A DNA stretch of 64,000 bases from Microlunatus parietis (GTDB lineage: Bacteria > Actinomycetota > Actinomycetes > Propionibacteriales > Propionibacteriaceae), in assembly GCF_013407955.1 (NCBI RefSeq), contig NZ_JACCBU010000001.1, positions 6,014,001-6,078,000 on the forward strand. Direction: 5' to 3'. Under the pieces are notes generated by a model, which searched no databases, was not told the origin of the DNA, and saw only the letters and a program-made list of their open reading frames with translations. The position numbers were made by a program, and so were the translations under genes. Shown here in pieces: positions 59,718-64,000 of the stretch (position 1 is the first letter of the stretch; every line of letters begins with the position of its first letter).

Positions 59718-60179
59718 ATGACCATAGACATCAGCAACGAGTCCGGATTGGAGGCCGACAGTACCGGCCTGGTCCGGCTGGCCCGCTACGCGCTGGACGA
59801 GCTGCGGATCCATCCGCAGGCCGAGCTGTCGATCCTCCTGGTCGACACGGACGCCATGAGCGCGTACCACCGCAAATACATGGGCGAGGACGGCCCGACC
59901 GACGTGCTGTCGTTCCCGATGGACGAGTTGCGGCCGCCGGCGGACGACGAGGAGCCGCCGGACGGCCTGCTCGGCGACATCGTGCTGTGCCCCGAGGTGA
60001 CCAGCCGGCAGGCCGCCGAGCACGGCCGAACCCCGGAGGCTGAGGCCGAGTACCTGCTGGTGCACGGACTGCTGCACCTGCTCGGCTACGACCACGCGAC
60101 GCCGGCCGAGAAGGCGGAGATGTTCGGTCTCAAGGACAAGATCATTGCCGGCTGGGCCGAGGCCCGGCAGCGGAGTTGA
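59718..60179 (+). CDS. ybeY: Endoribonuclease YbeY
   Basis: This 153-residue protein carries the zinc motif HGLLHLLGYDH at the C-terminus and GPTDVLSFPMDE in the middle, both diagnostic for YbeY. It processes 16S rRNA 3' ends and takes part in ribosome quality control. ATG start 25 bases after phoH. The TGA shares its sequence with the region immediately before the corC-like gene, whose ribosome-binding GGAG is inside the ybeY tail. Confidence 0.96.
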   Translation: MTIDISNESGLEADSTGLVRLARYALDELRIHPQAELSILLVDTDAMSAYHRKYMGEDGPTDVLSFPMDELRPPADDEEPPDGLLGDIVLCPEVTSRQAAEHGRTPEAEAEYLLVHGLLHLLGYDHATPAEKAEMFGLKDKIIAGWAEARQRS

Positions 60180-60184
60180 TCGCG

Positions 60185-61510
60185 GTGAGCCAATATCTGG
60201 TTCAGCTCGGGATCGCCTTGCTGCTGGCCATTCTGGCCGGATTGATGGCGGCCGCCGAGGCCGCGTTGTCGTCGTTCTCGCGGAGCCGTGCCGACAAGCT
60301 CGTTGCCGACGGCCGGCCCGGGGCGCTCCGGGTGCGCAAGATCGTGGAGGATCCGCCGCGCTACCTGAACACGGCGCTGTTCCTGCGGATCGTGTTCGAG
60401 ATCAGCGCGATCGTGCTGGTCGCGCTCGTCTTCTTCGGTGTGTTCGGGCTGACCTGGCAGGGCGTGCTGATCTCCGCCGGTTCCATGATCGTCATCTCGT
60501 ACGTGCTCTGGGGCGTCGCGCCGCGCACGCTCGGCCGGCAGCACCATGATCGGGTGGCCTGCCTGTTCGCCGGCCCGCTGGTGGCGCTGACCCGGGTGCT
60601 CGGCCCGCTGTCCCGGCTGTTGATCATGATCGGCAACGCGCTGACGCCGGGCAAGGGGTTCTCCGAGGGCCCGTTCGCCTCCGAGGCGGAGCTGCGCGAA
60701 CTGGTCGACCTCGCGGAGGCGAGCGAGGTGATCGAATCCGGCGAGCGGCGGATGATCCACTCCGTGTTCGAGCTCGGCGACACGATCGTCCGCGAGGTGA
60801 TGGTGCCGCGGACCGACATGGTGTTCATCGAGAGCAACAAGACGCTGCGGCAGGCGATGTCACTGGCGCTGCGGTCCGGGTTCAGCCGGATCCCGGTCAC
60901 CGGCGAGGGCGGGCTGGACGACGTGGTCGGCGTGCTCTACCTCAAGGACGCGATCAAGCGGGTGTACGACCATCCGAAGGCCGAGACCACCGAACGGGTG
61001 GCGTCGCTGATGCGGAACCCGGAATGGTGCCCGGACTCCAAGCCGGTCGACGAACTGCTGCGCGAGATGCAACTGAACCGGACCCACCTGGTGATCGTCG
61101 TGGACGAGTTCGGCGGCACCGCGGGGATGGCGACGATCGAGGACATCCTGGAGGAGATCGTCGGCGAGATCACCGACGAGTACGACGAGGAGAACACCGA
61201 CATCACGCAGCTCGCCGACGGCCGCTACCGGGTCTCGGCGCGGCTCGGCGTGGACGAGCTCGGCGACCTGTTCTCGCTCGAACTGGACGAGGAGGACGTC
61301 GACACGGTCGGCGGCCTGATGGCGAAGCTGCTCAACAAGGTGCCGATCGTCGGCTCGACCGTGACCTATCACGGCCTGGAACTGGTCGCCGATCGGTCGA
61401 CCGGCCGGCGGAACCGGATCGGCACCGTCGTGGTCCGCCAGGTCGAGGAGCACCGGCCCGACGAGACAACGGAATCGGCGGCATCGGACACGACGGCGAG
61501 GGCGACCTGA
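60185..61510 (+). CDS. CorC/HlyC-family transporter-like protein (CNNM-CBS)
   Basis: This 441-residue protein has an N-terminal CNNM membrane domain with three to four helices (LLLAILAGLMAAAEAALSSFSRSRADKL...), two CBS domains (REVMVPRTDMVFIESN, GFSRIPVTGEGGLDDVVG and VIVVDEFGGTAGMATIEDILEEIVGEI) and a C-terminal CorC-HlyC domain (LGVDELGDLFSLELDEEDVDTVGG). It is often annotated hemolysin but is more likely involved in divalent metal (Mg/Co) export. The GTG at 60185 is chosen from the GGAG upstream. Confidence 0.94.
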   Translation: MSQYLVQLGIALLLAILAGLMAAAEAALSSFSRSRADKLVADGRPGALRVRKIVEDPPRYLNTALFLRIVFEISAIVLVALVFFGVFGLTWQGVLISAGSMIVISYVLWGVAPRTLGRQHHDRVACLFAGPLVALTRVLGPLSRLLIMIGNALTPGKGFSEGPFASEAELRELVDLAEASEVIESGERRMIHSVFELGDTIVREVMVPRTDMVFIESNKTLRQAMSLALRSGFSRIPVTGEGGLDDVVGVLYLKDAIKRVYDHPKAETTERVASLMRNPEWCPDSKPVDELLREMQLNRTHLVIVVDEFGGTAGMATIEDILEEIVGEITDEYDEENTDITQLADGRYRVSARLGVDELGDLFSLELDEEDVDTVGGLMAKLLNKVPIVGSTVTYHGLELVADRSTGRRNRIGTVVVRQVEEHRPDETTESAASDTTARAT

Positions 61511-61512
61511 CC

Positions 61513-61854
61513 ATGATCAACAATCCGGAGACCGGGTTGAATCCCGAAGACGGCAAGATCATCACGCTGGCCCGGGCGGCGCGGGCCCGGACCGGTGCGC
61601 CGGAGGGTGCCTGCATCCGTGACAAGGACGGCCGGACCTACGCCGCGACGACGGTCGACCTGCCGCACCTGAAGTTGTCGGCGGTGTCGGTCGCGATCGC
61701 GATGGGGGTCTCCTCGGGGGCGCCCGGCCTGGAGGCAGTCGCGCTGGTCGGCGAGGGAACGCTGACCGACGCGGACCGGGCGGTGATCGCCGACCTCGGC
61801 GGCGACGCGGTGACCCTGCTGGTCGCCGATCCGCAAGGAAATCTCCGTGACTGA
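61513..61854 (+). CDS. Cytidine deaminase-like protein without zinc motif
   Basis: This 113-residue protein resembles cytidine deaminases at the N-terminus (DGKIITLARAARARTGAPEGACIRDKDGRTYAATTVDLPHLKLSAVSVAIAMGV). However, the zinc-binding H/C-A-E and PCxxC motifs are absent, so catalysis is unlikely. Proteins of this sort are a constant companion between corC and era in actinobacteria, which points to a conserved but unknown role. ATG start three bases after corC; its end overlaps era by eight bases. Confidence 0.85.
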   Translation: MINNPETGLNPEDGKIITLARAARARTGAPEGACIRDKDGRTYAATTVDLPHLKLSAVSVAIAMGVSSGAPGLEAVALVGEGTLTDADRAVIADLGGDAVTLLVADPQGNLRD

Positions 61855-62788
61855 GCCGGAGGCCGCCGGGCAGCAGCACCGGTCCGGCTTCGCCTGCTTC
61901 GTCGGCCGGCCCAACGCCGGCAAGTCGACCCTGACCAACGCGCTGGTCGGCAGCAAGATCGCCATCGCCTCGTCGAAGCCGCAGACCACCCGGCACGCGA
62001 TCCGGGGCATCGTGCACCGGCCCGACGCGCAGTTGATCTTGATCGACACGCCGGGTCTGCACAAGCCGCGGACGCTGCTCGGCGAGCGGCTGAACGACGT
62101 GGTCCGAGCGACCTGGTCCGAGGTGGACGTGATCGGTGTCTGCCTGCCGGCCGACCAGCGGATCGGCCCCGGCGACACGTACCTGGTCAAGGAGATCGCG
62201 GAACTGCCGAAGCGGCCGACGCTGGTCGGCATCGCCACCAAGGCGGACCTGGTGAGCAAGCAGCGGATGGCCGAGCACCTGGTCCGGATCGCTGCCCTGG
62301 AAGAGGAACTGGGCATCAGCTGGGCCGAGATCGTGCCGGTCTCGGCGACCGCCGGTGATCAACTCGACGTGCTGGCCGACGTCCTGTCCGGCCTGCTCCC
62401 GGCCGGTCCGCCGCTCTACCCGGACGGCGAGATCACCGACGAGCCGGAGGAGACCCTGGTCGCCGAGCTGATCCGGGAAGCCGCGCTGGAAGGTGTCCGG
62501 GACGAGCTGCCGCACTCGATCACCGTGATGATCGACGAGATGGGCCTGCGGGAGGGCCGGGCGAAGGACAAGCCGCTGCTCGACGTGTACGCCTCGATGG
62601 TCGTCGAACGCGACTCGCAGAAGGGGATCGTGATCGGGCATCGCGGCGCCCGGCTGCGTGAGATCGGCACCGCCGCCCGGAAGCAGATCGAGGCCCTGCT
62701 CGGCACCCCGGTCTTCCTCGACCTCAAGGTCAAGGTGGTCAAGGAGTGGCAGCGCGACGCGAAGCAGCTGAACCGGCTCGGCTTCTGA
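61847..62788 (+). CDS. era: GTPase Era
   Basis: This 313-residue protein has G1 GRPNAGKST, G3 DTPGLHKP, and a G4 that reads TKAD instead of NKxD, a variant I recall from other actinobacterial Era proteins. The C-terminal KH domain contains GIVIGHRGARLREIG. Era binds the 16S 3' end and works with YbeY, RsmE-type factors and RimM in 30S maturation. GTG start at 61847. The NUDIX gene follows four bases later. Confidence 0.96.
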   Translation: MTEPEAAGQQHRSGFACFVGRPNAGKSTLTNALVGSKIAIASSKPQTTRHAIRGIVHRPDAQLILIDTPGLHKPRTLLGERLNDVVRATWSEVDVIGVCLPADQRIGPGDTYLVKEIAELPKRPTLVGIATKADLVSKQRMAEHLVRIAALEEELGISWAEIVPVSATAGDQLDVLADVLSGLLPAGPPLYPDGEITDEPEETLVAELIREAALEGVRDELPHSITVMIDEMGLREGRAKDKPLLDVYASMVVERDSQKGIVIGHRGARLREIGTAARKQIEALLGTPVFLDLKVKVVKEWQRDAKQLNRLGF

Positions 62789-62792
62789 GTGG

Positions 62793-63341
62793 ATGGCTGA
62801 CCATCCGCTCCAGTGGACGACTCGGTCCACTCGCACCATCGTCGAAGATCAGTGGATCCGGCTGCGAGCTGACTCGTGCATGCGTGCCGACGGCACGGTC
62901 ATTGAGCCGTTCTACGTTCTCGAGCAGATGCCATGGGTGTCGATCCTGGCTGTCACGCCCCACCGTGAGGTGATCATGGTTCGCGAGTATCGCCATGGGG
63001 CCGGCGTCGTCGGATTGGGTCTTCCGGGTGGAGGCGCCGCCGCCGGCGAAGCTCCCGCAGGTGCAGCACAACGGGAACTGCTCGAGGAAACGGGCTACGA
63101 GCCTGGAGATCTCGTTGAGCTGAGTTGGACCTGGGCCAATTGGGCCAACCAGACCAACAAGGTTCACCACTACCTCGCGACCGGTTGCCGAGCGATCCGA
63201 GCGCCGTCGCCCGACCCGACCGAGCAGCTCGAGGTGGAGTTGGTGCCACTCGCCAACCTCTTGGGCGGCGACCCCGTGCTGCGCCAGAGCTACCACCTGG
63301 TCACCATCGCCCTCGCCAGGCCGCACCTGGGAGCGGACTGA
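62793..63341 (+). CDS. NUDIX hydrolase
   Basis: This 182-residue protein has a complete NUDIX box from GLPGGGAAAGEAPAGAAQRE through LLEETGY, giving the metal-binding RExxEE core. It resembles ADP-ribose pyrophosphatase-like enzymes in the N-terminal strands (VSILAVTPHREVIMVREYRHG). Codon choice is somewhat less GC-biased than in era, with more third-position T, which may mark recent arrival. It is convergent with the toxin-antitoxin pair; the 109 bases between them hold no gene I can see. Confidence 0.92.
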   Translation: MADHPLQWTTRSTRTIVEDQWIRLRADSCMRADGTVIEPFYVLEQMPWVSILAVTPHREVIMVREYRHGAGVVGLGLPGGGAAAGEAPAGAAQRELLEETGYEPGDLVELSWTWANWANQTNKVHHYLATGCRAIRAPSPDPTEQLEVELVPLANLLGGDPVLRQSYHLVTIALARPHLGAD

Positions 63342-63450
63342 GGACAGGTCCGACGGGCGGTCCCTCCCTCAGCCCATCATTGGGGAGTAGACGGCCGGGT
63401 GTACGCGGCATCTGGTTCCCCGATCATCTCGGGGACGTGGGATCGCGTCG

Positions 63451-63768
63451 TTACAGGCCGAGGTAGTGCGCGACGGCGCTCTCCACCTCGGCGAGTTCGT
63501 CGCGATCGAGGTAGCCGACCGGGTCGCCGTGGACGAACGCGGTGTCGATGGTGCGGATCTGATCAACGAGGAAACGGGTGCGCGTTCCCAGGACCTCCAA
63601 TTCGGGTCGGAACACCGCCGGTCCGGCGCTCGTCGAGGTCGGCACAACGGTGACGACGCTCCAGGGCATCGAACCGGGGCTCAGGACGACCGCGTAACGG
63701 CGCCCACGTTGCTCATGGCCGCGCTTGGCGTTCCCGAGGTCCACCCGGTAGATCGCTCCTCGGATCAC
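63451..63768 (-). CDS. MazF/PemK-family endoribonuclease toxin
   Basis: This protein of about 105 residues starts VIRGAIYRVDLGNAKRGHEQRG, followed by RRYAVVLSP, VVTVVPTSTSAG and FLVDQIRTIDTAFV, the conserved strands of MazF toxins including the catalytic Arg/Thr surroundings (QRGRRYAVV and PTSTS). It cleaves mRNA when its antitoxin is lost. The GTG at 63768 sits within the antitoxin stop (TGGTGA), so translation is coupled. Confidence 0.92.
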   Translation of the reverse strand: MIRGAIYRVDLGNAKRGHEQRGRRYAVVLSPGSMPWSVVTVVPTSTSAGPAVFRPELEVLGTRTRFLVDQIRTIDTAFVHGDPVGYLDRDELAEVESAVAHYLGL

Positions 63769-63965
63769 CACGCGTCCCGGTCGCCCGAGAGATCCTCGTC
63801 GCTCAATCGCTCGGCGTCGGCCCGCGCCTGCTTGATCCACACCTCGCGTTCCAGCAGTCGCAGCGCCCGGCGGATGACGTCGCTCTTACGTTCGCCGCTG
63901 CGCATGGCCGCTTGGATGATCTGCTCGTCCTCCTCGGTCGGCCGGAATCCGATCGTTGCCGTCAT
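63765..63965 (-). CDS. Ribbon-helix-helix (CopG-like) antitoxin
   Basis: This 66-residue protein has an N-terminal strand TATIGFRPTEEDEQIIQAAM and helices GERKSDVIRRALRLLERE, the RHH DNA-binding form, and an acidic C-terminal tail (RLSDEDLSGDRDAW) that would wrap the toxin. It should repress its own operon. On the minus strand TACCCT (complement of 63973-63978) ends seven bases before the ATG, again the spacing of a leaderless transcript. Confidence 0.9.
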   Translation of the reverse strand: MTATIGFRPTEEDEQIIQAAMRSGERKSDVIRRALRLLEREVWIKQARADAERLSDEDLSGDRDAW

Positions 63966-64000
63966 GCCAACCAGGGTACCCGGCTCTGTTCAACAAGTGT

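Overview
This is a high-GC (roughly 68%) window in which nearly every base is coding. Genes are tightly packed, GTG starts are frequent, and many stop/start overlaps take the form ATGA or GTGA. The gene content points to an actinobacterium: a DUF3097 protein, a DUF5709 protein, KhpA next to rpsP, a RlpA/DUF348/G5 surface protein, an S1-family secreted protease with a prosegment, hrcA-dnaJ behind a CIRCE element, and probable leaderless promoters. A Microlunatus-like member of the Propionibacteriaceae is my best guess. That placement is inference, because no rRNA or tRNA gene is visible in the window.

Region by region. (A) About 0.5-17.1 kb is a polysaccharide or oligosaccharide utilisation locus. 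A ROK repressor and a clan-A-like glycoside hydrolase lie on the minus strand, opposite an unbroken run of ten plus-strand genes. These encode three ABC ATPases, one lipoprotein binding protein, two permeases, a YesL-like membrane protein, an enolase-superfamily sugar-acid dehydratase and, unexpectedly, a highly diverged GroEL paralogue overlapping an Asp-box beta-propeller gene. A secreted GH16 enzyme follows. A perfect inverted repeat between the two arms is the likely ROK operator. (B) 17.2-28.3 kb holds the RlpA-like protein, the protease, the rpsP-khpA-rimM-trmD operon (TrmD is fused to a GNAT domain), an orphan binding protein, methylthioadenosine phosphorylase, HemW and an MFS exporter behind two CsoR-like palindromes. 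(C) 28.6-36.9 kb holds DUF3097, two NarL-type two-component systems flanking a universal stress protein gene, a GAP-like membrane protein, a Uma2 nuclease-like protein and a metallo-beta-lactamase-fold hydrolase.

(D) 36.9-40.0 kb is hrcA-dnaJ-rsmE, and 58.7-62.8 kb is phoH-ybeY-corC-(deaminase-like)-era. In many actinobacteria these two blocks are nearly contiguous. Here about 18.7 kb of accessory genes separates them: tgt, an IdeR-boxed siderophore-binding lipoprotein, a gamma-glutamyltransferase-family enzyme and an amidohydrolase, a complete-looking hydroxyproline epimerase/dehydrogenase/deaminase operon with its GntR regulator, a Zur-boxed AztD, and a manganese-type ABC transporter ending in a DtxR/MntR regulator. 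The window ends with a NUDIX hydrolase and a MazF/ribbon-helix-helix toxin-antitoxin pair.

The most unusual signals are the chaperonin/propeller pair inside a sugar ABC operon, a family of 20-bp CTAG-bounded palindromes that supply stop codons to neighbouring genes, a 64-bp cruciform-like palindrome, a phoH reading frame that seems to need a CTG start, and a window-wide preference for GATC-centred words that forces otherwise rare GAT and CTT codons.
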